A stretch of 64,000 nucleotides of DNA from Bacteroidota bacterium (GCA_013376995.1 JACAAZ010000005.1:62001-126000), one strand, 5' to 3'; positions 7,870 through 17,027 are shown, counted from the first letter of the stretch. The notes: a model not told the origin generated them from the letters alone. Program-made: numbers and translations.

Positions 7870-8721
7870 ATGCCATATAGATACTTTATTAAGCTTTCCT
7901 ACAACGGGCGAGATTTCAAAGGATGGCAGATCCAGCCCAATGATGTTACGGTTCAATCCGTAATGGAGAAAGCATTATTTTTCACTTGCGGGCTCAAAAC
8001 CGGGATCATTGGCTGCGGCAGAACTGATACCGGGGTTCATGCCAGGGTATTCTATGCTCATATGGACGTTGAGGATGCAATTTCAAAACCTGCTGACATG
8101 GTTTTTAAGCTGAACAGGTTTTTACCCGACTCAATAGCTGTTAAAGATATAGTACCGGTAAAGGCTGATGCTCATGCCCGGTTCAGCGCGATATCCAGAG
8201 AATACACCTATTCCATACAAACCCAGAAGAATCCTTTCAGGATTCAGGATTCCTATTATTTACATGGAAACTTCAACCTTGATGCAATGAACACCGGAGC
8301 AAGATTGTTGTTAAATCATTCGGATTTTGAATGCTTCAGTAAGGTTAAGACCCAGGTTGCAAATTTCAATTGCAAACTGGAATTTGCTGAGTGGAAACAG
8401 AATGGGAGCGAGCTATTATTTAACATTCGTGCTGACCGGTTCCTGAGGAATATGGTGAGGTCGATAGTTGGTACTCTTCTGGACGTTGGAAGAGGAAGGA
8501 TTGACCTGGGGGAGTTGCAAAACATACTGCTAAGTCATGACAGGAGAAGAGCGGGTAGGTCTGTGCCAGCAAAAGGACTCAGTTTAACCGATGTTAACTA
8601 TCCTGAATATCTTTTTGTCAAGGAGCCTGAAAGGTTCCAGGAAGTGAACCTTCTGGCTGAGCGGGATGCTACTACTCGGAAAGTTTTGAAAATGAACAGC
8701 ATAGAGAGTGAATCTGAATAA
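7870..8721 (+). CDS. truA: tRNA pseudouridine(38-40) synthase TruA
   Basis: The 283-residue protein converts uridines 38-40 of the tRNA anticodon stem to pseudouridine. The catalytic aspartate is in CGRTDTGVHA near residue 52, after the YNGRDFKGWQIQ strand. Later family features are FSAISREYTY and RFLRNMVRSIVGTLLDVG near residue 194. The length is slightly above the usual 245-265 residues because of a hydrophilic C-terminal tail. It is monocistronic or leads into the lipoprotein gene 38 bases downstream. Confidence 0.95.
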   Translation: MPYRYFIKLSYNGRDFKGWQIQPNDVTVQSVMEKALFFTCGLKTGIIGCGRTDTGVHARVFYAHMDVEDAISKPADMVFKLNRFLPDSIAVKDIVPVKADAHARFSAISREYTYSIQTQKNPFRIQDSYYLHGNFNLDAMNTGARLLLNHSDFECFSKVKTQVANFNCKLEFAEWKQNGSELLFNIRADRFLRNMVRSIVGTLLDVGRGRIDLGELQNILLSHDRRRAGRSVPAKGLSLTDVNYPEYLFVKEPERFQEVNLLAERDATTRKVLKMNSIESESE

Positions 8722-8759
8722 TTAATAAACTACGTATTATTAATTTCTTAACTATAATC

Positions 8760-9800
8760 ATGAAGACTATTCGAACCATTGCAGGTATTGTCTTAATAGC
8801 ATCAATTGCTATCCTGCATTCATGCAGCACAAGAAGTGTGTCTATGCAAGTTCTTGTCCCGGCAGCAATTACAATTCCACAGGATATTAATTCTATTGCT
8901 ATCCTGAACCGTTCACTTCCGGGCAAGGATGCGGAATTTATTAATGTGCTTGAAGGATTTATCACGGGAGAATCAGTTATGGCGGACAGGGAAGGATCCT
9001 TCAACTGCATACGGGGTGTCGAATCACGTGTTAATACCTCTCCAAGGTTAAAAGCATTTGCACTCGAAACGGATACATACAGGGGTACCGGTACACGGCA
9101 GTTCCCTGAACAACTGGATTGGGAAACTGTAAATTCACTCTGTGCCCAGTACAAGGTGGATGCAATCCTGGCATTGGAAACCTTTGACTCAGATTTCTCC
9201 CTGCATAAGAATACCTCAAAGTACAAAACCAAGGTTAACGGGAGAGAGGTTGAAAAAACGGAATACCATGCAAAACTGAGGGTAAATGTCAATTCCGGGT
9301 GGAGATTATATGACAATATCCATAGGAAACTCATTGACCAGGTAAACTTTGCTGACAGCAAGGAATGGGAAGGAACCGGGGACAATGAGAAAGCTGCTTT
9401 AAATAACCTGCCATCCAAGCGGCATACAATCAATGAGTCGGGAAATTATTCCGGAATCCGCATTGCAGATAGGATCACACCTAACTGGCATACGGTGAAC
9501 AGGCCTTATTTTGTCAGGGGCAAAGAATTCAAGGATGCAAAGAAGCAGGTAAAATACAGGAACTGGGATGCAGCTATTGCAAGTTGGAAAGAGCTAACAA
9601 GGAATGCAGATCCAAAAATTGCAGGCAGGGCTTGTTTCAATATGGCTGTTGCTGCTGAGCAGAAGGGAGATATTGAGGCTGCTATTTCATGGGCTGACAA
9701 GGCTATGAAGGAATATCATATTGGTAAAGCCAGGCATTATTCGGATGAATTGTATAAGAGGAAATCGGATGAGTTGCTGCTAAAGGAGCAGATGAAATAG
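8760..9800 (+). CDS. DUF6340-like lipoprotein with C-terminal TPR-like helices
   Basis: The 346-residue product has a lipoprotein signal peptide ending LHSC (Cys at about residue 22). The body begins with a strand-rich region, INSIAILNRSLPG, that I recognise as typical of the Bacteroidota DUF6340 family. The C-terminal 90 residues look like helical repeats (YRNWDAAIASWKEL, ARACFNMAVAAEQKGD, ISWADKAMKEY). It probably sits in the periplasm or on the inner leaflet of the outer membrane. The molecular function is unknown. Confidence 0.75.
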   Translation: MKTIRTIAGIVLIASIAILHSCSTRSVSMQVLVPAAITIPQDINSIAILNRSLPGKDAEFINVLEGFITGESVMADREGSFNCIRGVESRVNTSPRLKAFALETDTYRGTGTRQFPEQLDWETVNSLCAQYKVDAILALETFDSDFSLHKNTSKYKTKVNGREVEKTEYHAKLRVNVNSGWRLYDNIHRKLIDQVNFADSKEWEGTGDNEKAALNNLPSKRHTINESGNYSGIRIADRITPNWHTVNRPYFVRGKEFKDAKKQVKYRNWDAAIASWKELTRNADPKIAGRACFNMAVAAEQKGDIEAAISWADKAMKEYHIGKARHYSDELYKRKSDELLLKEQMK

Positions 9801-9883
9801 CTGTTATGCAATTGAACGTTTCTATTTAAGGTATACTGTCATCAACCCATAGTAAACTCTTTAAACATTTTAAGGAATCCCCA

Positions 9884-10096
9884 ATGATTAAAATTAATTG
9901 GAAGGAAGTAAGTAAATTCCTATCAGGTGCATTTTTTGTTACCGCAGGGGCAAGCTGGTATTTCTCCTATCTAGAAATTGATGTTCCTGTTATGGGAACT
10001 ACGATGTCACATCAATTTCTGATGATTCGCGGTTTCATTCATTTTGTTTTGTTTTTATTGACATTTTATTTTGGTTTTTTAAGAAAAAACAAATGA
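9884..10096 (+). CDS. Small two-helix membrane protein
   Basis: The 70-residue product has two hydrophobic segments, around residues 13-28 and 46-65 (FIHFVLFLLTFYFGFL), and a basic tail RKNK. An AAGGAA sequence lies 8 bases before the ATG. Its stop overlaps the start of the next gene by 4 bases (ATGA), which implies coupling with the DUF998 protein. I do not recognise the family. Base composition is more AT-rich than the neighbouring housekeeping genes. Confidence 0.65.
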   Translation: MIKINWKEVSKFLSGAFFVTAGASWYFSYLEIDVPVMGTTMSHQFLMIRGFIHFVLFLLTFYFGFLRKNK

Positions 10097-10797
10097 AGAA
10101 GGGTATTGTAACTAGTCCACATTTTTTACTTTGTGGAGCAATTGCCTGTCCGTTATTCCTTATTGTGGTGATTGCAGAAGGCGCTTTGCGGCCTGATTAC
10201 GATTCATTCTTGTATCCCTTAAGTTCACTTTCTATTGGAGACACCGGCTGGACGCAAATTTTAAATTTTATTTTTACAGGTATTTTATTAGTTGTTTTTT
10301 CATTTGGCTTAAAACAAGTTTGTAAATCCAATAATGAAAAATTTCGTGGACCATTGCTTATAAGATTGGTTGGTTTCGGACTTATTGGAGCAGGAATATT
10401 TATTACCGACCCTGTTTACGGTTATCCTAATGATAAACCTCTTATATTAAGACAGTTTACACTTCACGGACATTTGCATGACGGATTTTCAATGTTCGTT
10501 TTTATTTGTTTGCCTTGGGCGTGTTTTGCTTTTCGAAAGTATTTTACTGCCAATTACAAGAAAAAATGGGCCAATTATTCAGCTTTCACCGGCTACGCTA
10601 TGATTGCAGCCTTAATAATTACAAGCATGGGATTTAAACAACTATCAGGTTTTGTAAATTATGCAGGGATATTCCAACGACTATGTATTTCGATTGGTTG
10701 GACATGGATGACGCTGCTTTCTTTGTATTTAGTAAAATTTCACGTACAGAGAGTCCATAGTGAGAAAAGCGAACCACTGAAAGAACATTTGCAATAG
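10093..10797 (+). CDS. DUF998 family membrane protein
   Basis: The 234-residue protein has about six hydrophobic segments spread along its length. DUF998 features are visible: the early RPDYDSFLYPLSSLSIGDTGW (kept in part here as YPLSSLSIGD) near residue 36, a loop with DPVYGYPND near residue 103, and HGHLHDGFSMFVF near residue 125. The family consists of integral membrane proteins of unknown role. It overlaps the 70-residue gene by 4 bases. The AT-rich codon use suggests recent acquisition of the pair. Confidence 0.75.
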   Translation: MKKGIVTSPHFLLCGAIACPLFLIVVIAEGALRPDYDSFLYPLSSLSIGDTGWTQILNFIFTGILLVVFSFGLKQVCKSNNEKFRGPLLIRLVGFGLIGAGIFITDPVYGYPNDKPLILRQFTLHGHLHDGFSMFVFICLPWACFAFRKYFTANYKKKWANYSAFTGYAMIAALIITSMGFKQLSGFVNYAGIFQRLCISIGWTWMTLLSLYLVKFHVQRVHSEKSEPLKEHLQ

Positions 10798-10969
10798 GCT
10801 ATATTTTGCTTCCCAGGCAGTTTTGTAGTTACCCGGGGTTCATTATCCAGAATGAAGATTTGTTCTGAAAATCCAACGTATTGCAATAATGCAAACGTGA
10901 TTTCAACCTCTCTTACTCCCTTTCCTAAACTTTTGACATCCCATTTTGTTTATTTACCAAAGGGAAGCA

Positions 10970-11488
10970 ATGAGAACACCTCAACATAGTATGCAAAAAC
11001 TCACTGGCTGGATGCTGATTCTATTTTCATGCATTAGCCTGAATTCATGCGCACAGAAGAATGACAACACTATAAAACAGGATGGAAAGACTATGGAATA
11101 CGAAGTGAAAAAATCGGAAACTGAATGGAAGAACAGTTTGACTCCCACGCAATACAGTGTACTTAGGGAGAAGGCAACCGAACGGCCATTTACCGGGCTT
11201 TATGATAAATTTTTTGAAAAAGGAACCTATTATTGTGCTGCCTGCGGGGAAGAGCTTTTTGAATCAAGTACCAAGTTTGATGCGGGATGTGGATGGCCTT
11301 CCTTTTATGATCCTGCAAAGCCACACAACGTTAAGGAAATTCCTGATTCCAGCCACGGGATGATGCGCATGGAGGTAGTCTGTTCAAAATGTGGAGGACA
11401 CCTGGGGCATGTATTCGATGACGGACCTGAACCCACCGGCAAGCGGTATTGTATTAACTCTGCTTCGCTGGTATTTAAGAAGAAATAA
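10970..11488 (+). CDS. msrB: Peptide-methionine (R)-S-oxide reductase MsrB, lipoprotein form
   Basis: The enzyme reduces methionine-R-sulfoxide in proteins. The zinc cysteines are CAACGEELF and [12 protein letters not shown], and the catalytic cysteine is in RYCINSASL near the C-terminus. The N-terminus has a hydrophobic segment and a lipobox LNSC, so the enzyme is predicted to be anchored in the cell envelope, protecting exported proteins. The ATG at 10970 was chosen over the upstream TTG at 10946 because GGGAAG lies just before it and it gives a normal signal peptide. Confidence 0.93.
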   Translation: MRTPQHSMQKLTGWMLILFSCISLNSCAQKNDNTIKQDGKTMEYEVKKSETEWKNSLTPTQYSVLREKATERPFTGLYDKFFEKGTYYCAACGEELFESSTKFDAGCGWPSFYDPAKPHNVKEIPDSSHGMMRMEVVCSKCGGHLGHVFDDGPEPTGKRYCINSASLVFKKK

Positions 11489-11582
11489 GATCGGAGCAGT
11501 TATTTGTGTGAACACAATTTGCCAATTTGGACTTACTTTAACTGGAAACTTTTTAACGCACCTGCCTATCGGCAGAGAGGGA

Positions 11583-11598
11583 TCCGTCAGCTGACGGA
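11583..11598. repeat. 16-bp perfect palindrome, variant A
   Basis: TCCGTCAGCTGACGGA is identical to its reverse complement and is preceded by GA. It differs from variant B at 11798-11813 at two symmetric positions, so base pairing is preserved. Confidence 0.85.
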
Positions 11599-11672
11599 CT
11601 GATTTAACTGATAATCAATCTGATACTTACTTCTGATACGCCAAGCCCAAAGCCCAATGCTATAACTTTCCA

Positions 11673-11797
11673 ATGACCATTGTCTGACTATTGAATGACC
11701 ATTGTCTGACTATTGAATGACCATTGTCTGACTATTGAATGACCATTGTCTGACTATTGAATCACCATTTTCTGACAATTGAATGACAATTGAATGA
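11673..11797. repeat. 22-bp tandem repeat array
   Basis: Four perfect copies of a 22-bp unit, starting ATGACCATTG and ending CTATTGA, occupy 11673-11694, 11695-11716, 11717-11738 and 11739-11760. A fifth copy (11761-11782) has four changes, and a decayed partial copy follows. There are no spacers, so it is not a CRISPR array. The unit contains stop codons in some frames, and no open reading frame spans it. Confidence 0.9.
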
Positions 11798-11813
11798 TCC
11801 GCCAGCTGGCGGA
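11798..11813. repeat. 16-bp perfect palindrome, variant B
   Basis: TCCGCCAGCTGGCGGA is a perfect palindrome that interrupts the end of the tandem array. Relative to variant A, T is changed to C and the paired A to G, a compensatory pair. ATGA-type repeat sequence continues on both sides. Confidence 0.85.
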
Positions 11814-11838
11814 AATGACCATTGAATGACTAAACCCT

Positions 11839-12249
11839 TTACTTTGCTTTCATTTTATTTCCTTTAGGGTCATGTGTCAACTCAGCAAGGCCTAATGCTT
11901 CCATTAATGGAGGGATATACATTCCAAAACGGCCCCTTAATCCTTTCTTCAATCCATACCAGCCTCCAACAGGATTATTCGGAGATCTGCCCCAATATTC
12001 AACAGTTCCGTCTTTGGCGGGTTTTTGTTCATCTGCACTTCCAAGTTCCATCCAATCGCCGTGTTTCTTAAGCATAGAATGTAAATCTTCTATGCAGCGA
12101 AAATCGTAAAGCAGGGTTGTTTTGCCAACTACACACACAATTACTTCCCTGTCATCTTTAAAATCCTTATACATTTCATATTCAGATGATAATGGCGGAG
12201 TTTGTAGTTTCCACGGATTTTCTTTTGTTCCTTGTCCTTTTTCCATCAT
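11839..12249 (-). CDS. DUF6855-like small protein
   Basis: The 136-residue product has no signal peptide. Distinct stretches are GTKENPWKLQTPP near the start, EYWGRSPNNPVGGWYGL in the middle and a basic tail GNKMKAK. I recognise it loosely as the DUF6855 family, of unknown function. Aromatic and glycine-rich central residues suggest a compact globular fold. It is transcribed convergently with msrB across the repeat-rich gap. Confidence 0.7.
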   Translation of the reverse strand: MMEKGQGTKENPWKLQTPPLSSEYEMYKDFKDDREVIVCVVGKTTLLYDFRCIEDLHSMLKKHGDWMELGSADEQKPAKDGTVEYWGRSPNNPVGGWYGLKKGLRGRFGMYIPPLMEALGLAELTHDPKGNKMKAK

Positions 12250-12546
12250 TCAGAGTTTAGGTTGTTGATTCACAGGTTAACCAAAAATTGATATATGTAT
12301 TCCGTCGAGCCGGTAAAAACTGGTGTAGTCTTGCATCCTATTTGAGCTTTTATTCAAGTATATTGCAGCTATTCAAATCGAAATTAAGTGTCAGACGTGG
12401 ACAATTCTATACCTTTCAATAGTACAACTGATGAAACACTTAATTTGTTTATTATTCCACCTGGTGCAATAATAAATAGAACTCACCAGGCCAAAGCCTG
12501 GACTGACTATAGGTAAGAAAAGATGAATTAATTCGTCAAAAGGGTC

Positions 12547-13398
12547 TTAGAATCCTGACTCTTCTTTATGGTATTCAATCAAGCCATCTATTGGAGCCTG
12601 CAATATAGTCCCCATTTGTATTCCGTATTCTTCACAAATAATTGCCAGGAGATCCTGGTAATGAAAAGCTACAGATCCAACCAGGTTGATTTTGAAATCC
12701 TTATAATCTTTATAGTAGCAGACCTGGTATTTGAAAAACAGCCTGAAATTATCCATAATCAGTTGATAGATGAATGGATGCTTCCTGTTTTCGAGTATAA
12801 AAGTGCTGAAAGAGGCAAGGAACCGACTAGGTGCAGGCTTACAATAAATAGAATCCAGAATACTTTCCCTGGTCATGGGATATTGAGCAAGTAAAAATTC
12901 ACTTAGTTCAGTGGGTAATTCTCCATGCAGGTATGATGAAATCAGTTTTTTACCCATATAAGCACCGCTTCCTTCATCTCCGAAAAAATATCCTAGTGAA
13001 AAAATGTGATCGGTTATTTGATCCCCGTCATAAAGGCAGGAATTAGAGCCGGTGCCCAGGATAGCAGCAATACCGGGATTATTCCTGCAAAGAGCTTTTG
13101 CAGCTCCAAGGAGATCATGGTCAATGGATATCCTGGCATTTGGAAATACTCTTTCGAAAGCAAGTTCTACAACCTGGTTTTTGGTAATCGTTGAACAACC
13201 GGAACCATAATAATAGATTTTTGCAACACCTTTATTATCGACATAGGGCTGCAGTTCTTTCCACAATATCTCCTCTATTTCAGCTCCGCTTTGAAGGTAA
13301 GGGTTGAACCCTGTAGTTTGAATTCGTTTATATTCTTGTCCACCTTTTAACAATCTCCAATCAGTTTTGGTGGATCCTCCATCTGCAATTAGAATCAT
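12547..13398 (-). CDS. BadF/BadG/BcrA-type ATPase, N-acetylglucosamine-kinase-like
   Basis: The 283-residue protein has the sugar-kinase/actin-fold phosphate-1 motif MILIADGGSTKTDWRL at the N-terminus and phosphate-2 motif AAILGTGSNSCLYDG near residue 114, followed by GYFFGDEGSGAYMG. These are typical of the N-acetylglucosamine kinase and BadF families, which are common in Bacteroidota for recycling of amino sugars. The exact sugar cannot be read from the sequence. It lies 26 bases downstream of an AlbA_2 gene on the same strand. Confidence 0.82.
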   Translation of the reverse strand: MILIADGGSTKTDWRLLKGGQEYKRIQTTGFNPYLQSGAEIEEILWKELQPYVDNKGVAKIYYYGSGCSTITKNQVVELAFERVFPNARISIDHDLLGAAKALCRNNPGIAAILGTGSNSCLYDGDQITDHIFSLGYFFGDEGSGAYMGKKLISSYLHGELPTELSEFLLAQYPMTRESILDSIYCKPAPSRFLASFSTFILENRKHPFIYQLIMDNFRLFFKYQVCYYKDYKDFKINLVGSVAFHYQDLLAIICEEYGIQMGTILQAPIDGLIEYHKEESGF

Positions 13399-13424
13399 CT
13401 GAAGCAGGAATTAGTTTGAATAAA

Positions 13425-14168
13425 TTAGGGTTTATGAGTTTTAGAACTTACCTGCAGGAGTTTCTCCTCCCTTTCTTTTTGTGACATTGACATATAGCTG
13501 TCGGTAAGGCTATAGGATGTTCCAGATTCACTAAATACAATGCTGATCATATCAATGGCAACAAAGCCGGCCAGGATGTTTTCGGCATTCCTTCGGGGTA
13601 AACCGGTTAGTTTACAATACCTTGTAAGAGTTATCGAGCTGTTTTCTTCAAGATATTTAAGCAGAAACATCTCATTATTGGAATAGCTGATAAAAACGCC
13701 CTGGGCATTGTTTTTCCATCTGTATGCCTTGATCCATACACTATTAACCGGGAAATTCTCGTCTTTAACACGGATATATGCAAGGTATTCATTTTGCTTA
13801 TCTGGTGCCAGGTGTAATTCTTTCCTGTCTTTAGGGACTTTTATTTCAAGGACTGTTTTTCCATCGATGGTCCATTCTTTTACATCAAATTTGACAGAAG
13901 GCTTTGTGTAAAGTTCTGAAGCGGCCTGGACCATATAGAATTCTTCTTCGCTCCTTACGCCTGCGATGGCGCCATTATCCTTGATACCGATTAACAGGCA
14001 TCCTCCATCTGTATTGGCAAAAGCAGAAAGAGTCCGGGCTATTTTCCTGGAATCCGTTATACCAAATTTGAAATCCAATTGCTGATGTTCCCCCCTGGCA
14101 ATCAGCTTTCGGATATAACCTTCGCCAGGTTCTGCCTGGTGTGTTATTCGGGAATGCTGTTCTGTCAT
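13425..14168 (-). CDS. AlbA_2 (Schlafen-like) ATP-binding protein with C-terminal helix-turn-helix
   Basis: The 247-residue protein begins with a divergent-AAA-4/AlbA_2 domain: GEHQQLDFKFGITD near residue 27, ANTDGGCLLIGIKDNG near residue 52 and KVPKDRKELHLAP near residue 114. The C-terminal third contains LTRYCKLTGLPRRNAENILA, a likely winged-helix segment. Family members are DNA- or RNA-binding regulators or nucleases of poorly known role. It may be co-transcribed with the kinase-like gene downstream. Confidence 0.8.
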   Translation of the reverse strand: MTEQHSRITHQAEPGEGYIRKLIARGEHQQLDFKFGITDSRKIARTLSAFANTDGGCLLIGIKDNGAIAGVRSEEEFYMVQAASELYTKPSVKFDVKEWTIDGKTVLEIKVPKDRKELHLAPDKQNEYLAYIRVKDENFPVNSVWIKAYRWKNNAQGVFISYSNNEMFLLKYLEENSSITLTRYCKLTGLPRRNAENILAGFVAIDMISIVFSESGTSYSLTDSYMSMSQKEREEKLLQVSSKTHKP

Positions 14169-14223
14169 AAGTTGTAAATTGTCGCGAAAACAAATGTAAT
14201 CATGTTTTTGGTAAGGTAATCAA

Positions 14224-14250
14224 AAAGAAGCCACCTTCCGGCAGCTTCTT
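14224..14250 (-). terminator. Terminator after the C1 peptidase gene
   Basis: On the minus strand an AAGAAGC/GCTTCTT stem with a 13-base loop is followed by a T run (14221-14226 on the plus strand read as A). It lies about 30 bases after the peptidase stop codon. Confidence 0.7.
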
Positions 14251-14280
14251 GTATCAACTAAATCAAATATAAAAAGTTAT

Positions 14281-15546
14281 TTACTTAACTTCCTGTTTCT
14301 TAAATTTTGGAAGCAGATCCTTCATCATATCTTTATGTACCATAAAATCCATCATTTTCAGCTTGACATAATCTTCGTGAAAGAAATAATAGCCAAAATT
14401 CGGATTTTTCTCCTTCCCGCCAGTCCTGCTTCCTGATCCTGAGTCTTTTACGAGGAACCAGGTAACTCCATTCTTTTCCATATAACCAACTACATGCATC
14501 CCATGGTCGTCAGTTGTTGTTTCGTTGCTAAACCTGAACTGACGAGAGTTTTCATTTATGGCTGCAGAAGGAATGTCAAAATCAGGAACTACTGCTGCAT
14601 TTGCTTCCCTGGCAAGGAAACCAGGTTCAGATACATCTCCTCCGATTGCAACTGTATAACCTTTCTTAAGTGCTGTTTTCAATACATTCATGAAATCATC
14701 CAATGGAATATTGTAATAATCAGCATTGTGCCACCAGTTATCCGGAACTTCATATTCCACCTGGTTCCAATAAGGTTTCTGCATATAGCTCAAAACGTCG
14801 CAATAATCATCAGGGTTGATCCTGAGTATAGAACGGAGGTATTCCACCGGATTATAATCTGATCCATTAACAGTAACATTAAGAGGAGGTTCACCCATAT
14901 AATGGTTCAGGATACTTTTGAAGTTGCTGATAACAGCAGATTCATCCCAAATGCTGTTCTTCTTGATGAACTCTGTATAGTTCTTAAGCTCCTCGAACAT
15001 TTTGTCGTGTGCATAGAATGTTTGTCCGGGCAAAAACCCGGTATAGGATTCGTAAGGAAGGCATCCGTACTTCTTCCATATCTTGGTCACAGCATTGGCT
15101 TCAGATCCTTCTCCGAAATAAATGTTTCCATGCGATTGGACGAAGGCATGTGCACGTTCAAGGTATTCACAATACACTGTATACATCTCGGAAATTCTGA
15201 CCTTATTACCGGTGATCCTCAATACTTCTGATTCGAGATAAGAAGTTGTAGAGAAGCTCCAGCAGGTATTGGTATTTCCCTGTGAAACAGGTTCATTGTG
15301 CCAGTATTGTTTGAAAGTCTCCTTGTTATTGGGAATATCAAAATCAGATGCATCTGCCTTGAACGTTGCCTTGGCTTTTGGAATATCCTTTGAAGCGTCG
15401 TATGCTTCGATCCCCTTAAGGATTGTGTTTTGAAAATACCCGGGTTCATAGGTTTTGAAAGTACCCTTATTGTGCGAGGGTTGCTGTGCAAAGGCTATCA
15501 GGGTTAAGAGAACAGAAAAGATTAGGCTCAGAATTTTTTTCATCAT
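14281..15546 (-). CDS. C1-family (papain/PepC-like) cysteine peptidase, exported
   Basis: The 421-residue protein has a signal peptide MMKKILSLIFSVLLTLIAFA. The catalytic cysteine is in NTNTCWSFSTTSYLE near residue 90, and the histidine in DHGMHVVGY near residue 345. The usual catalytic Asn-Ser-Trp stretch is KDSGSGS, so Asn is replaced by Asp and Trp by Gly. The overall length and gene family resemble bleomycin-hydrolase-like aminopeptidases of Bacteroidota. The start at 15546 was chosen over an upstream TTG at 15564 because it gives the clean signal peptide. Confidence 0.85.
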   Translation of the reverse strand: MMKKILSLIFSVLLTLIAFAQQPSHNKGTFKTYEPGYFQNTILKGIEAYDASKDIPKAKATFKADASDFDIPNNKETFKQYWHNEPVSQGNTNTCWSFSTTSYLESEVLRITGNKVRISEMYTVYCEYLERAHAFVQSHGNIYFGEGSEANAVTKIWKKYGCLPYESYTGFLPGQTFYAHDKMFEELKNYTEFIKKNSIWDESAVISNFKSILNHYMGEPPLNVTVNGSDYNPVEYLRSILRINPDDYCDVLSYMQKPYWNQVEYEVPDNWWHNADYYNIPLDDFMNVLKTALKKGYTVAIGGDVSEPGFLAREANAAVVPDFDIPSAAINENSRQFRFSNETTTDDHGMHVVGYMEKNGVTWFLVKDSGSGSRTGGKEKNPNFGYYFFHEDYVKLKMMDFMVHKDMMKDLLPKFKKQEVK

Positions 15547-15629
15547 GAGGTGTTTTGTGGGCAAATCCGGATTAAGTATTTAGGTGGAGAAACATTAGTT
15601 GAAATGATCTCGGTTGAGCAAATATAGAA

Positions 15630-16088
15630 TTAAAGAAAAACGATGTTATTCTTTACTGTCATTTTCTCACAGTAATGGCATTGAAGTCTCAGGTTATCCT
15701 TATCTACTATGGTGAACCGTGTAGGTATTGACTCCACATTTGTAATACAATTGGGGTTAAAGCATTTAACAATGTTTTGCACAGTATCGGGTACTTCAAC
15801 TTTCTTTTTTGAAACAACTTCAAAATTCCTGATCTCTATGATTGTCGCAGTCGGAGCAGCAAGTGCTATCTTGTTGACATCACTGATTTCAAAAAAGGTA
15901 TTACTCACTTTGATAAGCCCTTTTTTGCCGTATTTCCGGCTTTCAAGGTTATCACCTATCAATACAAGATTTTTGTTGTTTTCAAGGCCGAGAATATGAA
16001 GGACTTTGAAAACATTATTTGCAGGGATGTGGTCAATCACTGTACCGTTTTCGATTGCAGTTACACTAAGGTGTGTTTTATTTTCCAT
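15630..16088 (-). CDS. pyrI: Aspartate carbamoyltransferase regulatory subunit
   Basis: The 152-residue protein is the allosteric nucleotide-binding chain of aspartate transcarbamoylase in pyrimidine synthesis. The N-terminal domain contains GTVIDHIPAN near residue 14 and the C-terminal domain the four zinc cysteines in CFNPNC and LQCHYCEK. It follows pyrB by 30 bases on the same strand, the usual pyrBI arrangement. Confidence 0.95.
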   Translation of the reverse strand: MENKTHLSVTAIENGTVIDHIPANNVFKVLHILGLENNKNLVLIGDNLESRKYGKKGLIKVSNTFFEISDVNKIALAAPTATIIEIRNFEVVSKKKVEVPDTVQNIVKCFNPNCITNVESIPTRFTIVDKDNLRLQCHYCEKMTVKNNIVFL

Positions 16089-16118
16089 GGTTGAAACCTG
16101 GTTAGAAATTGTAATGTA

Positions 16119-17027
16119 TTATTTAACACCGGCAATAGCGGCCAGTAGAGCCTGACGGACATAGACGCCGTTTTCAGCCTGCTTGAAATAGAATGCCTGG
16201 GGCATGTTATCTACATCTTCGCTGATCTCGTTAACACGTGGCAAAGGATGCAGGATTTTCATGTTTTGTTTACTTGTTTCAAGCATGGATTTATTAAGGA
16301 CATATGAATTTTTAACTTTCTCATACTCCATCGGATCACTGAAGCGCTCTTTCTGAATGCGGGTCATGTAAATAATGTCCGCAATGTGCATAATATCTTG
16401 TAATTCAGTATATTGATGATATTCAAGCTTTGCATTCTTAATATGCATCTTAACAGAACTGGGTAGTTTCAATTCTTCAGGTGAGACCAGGTGAAAGGTA
16501 GCATTGAAATTGCACATAGCCTGGACAAGCGAATGCACTGTCCTACCGTATTTCAGGTCACCCACAAAAGCAATATTAAGATCTTCAAGCTTTCCCTGGG
16601 TCTGCATTATGCTGTACATATCAAGCAAGCATTGTGTCGGATGCTGATTGGCTCCGTCGCCGGCATTTATCACAGGAACAGTTGAAACTTCGCTTGCCCA
16701 GCGGGCTGCGCCTTCGCGGGGATGTCGCATAACAATAATATCAGCGTATCCGCTAACCATGATGATCGTATCTTTCAACGATTCACCTTTTTTGACAGAG
16801 GTTGAGCCACTGTCACTGAACCCGATGACTCTTGCCCCCAAACGATTAGCGGCAGTTTCGAAGCTTAGCCGCGTTCTTGTACTGGGTTCAAAAAACAATG
16901 AGGCAACTACATGATCATTGAGAAGTTTCTGATTCGGATTTTTTTCGAATCCTGCGGCAATTTCAAGTATGCGGAGTTGTTGCTCCTTGTTGAAATCAGT
17001 GATGGAAATCAGGCTTTTACCTTTCAT
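16119..17027 (-). CDS. pyrB: Aspartate carbamoyltransferase catalytic subunit
   Basis: The 302-residue enzyme joins carbamoyl phosphate and aspartate. The carbamoyl-phosphate loop is FEPSTRTRLSFETAA near residue 48, followed by the lysine-containing SVKKGESLKDT loop near residue 78, the HPTQCLLDMY motif near residue 133 and the late LHPLPRVNEI motif near residue 260. It is full length and first in the pyrBI operon. Confidence 0.96.
   Translation of the reverse strand: MKGKSLISITDFNKEQQLRILEIAAGFEKNPNQKLLNDHVVASLFFEPSTRTRLSFETAANRLGARVIGFSDSGSTSVKKGESLKDTIIMVSGYADIIVMRHPREGAARWASEVSTVPVINAGDGANQHPTQCLLDMYSIMQTQGKLEDLNIAFVGDLKYGRTVHSLVQAMCNFNATFHLVSPEELKLPSSVKMHIKNAKLEYHQYTELQDIMHIADIIYMTRIQKERFSDPMEYEKVKNSYVLNKSMLETSKQNMKILHPLPRVNEISEDVDNMPQAFYFKQAENGVYVRQALLAAIAGVK

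Larger units (their letters stand above)
11489..11838. other. Intergenic repeat-rich stretch
   Basis: This 350-base gap holds no convincing gene. It contains a small hairpin (CCTGCC/GGCAGAG-like, near 11561-11580), two related 16-bp palindromes and a 22-bp tandem repeat array, listed separately. Confidence 0.7.

Noticed and set aside
11673-11797. CRISPR array
   Set aside because: The 22-bp units are directly abutting with no spacers and no cas genes are nearby.
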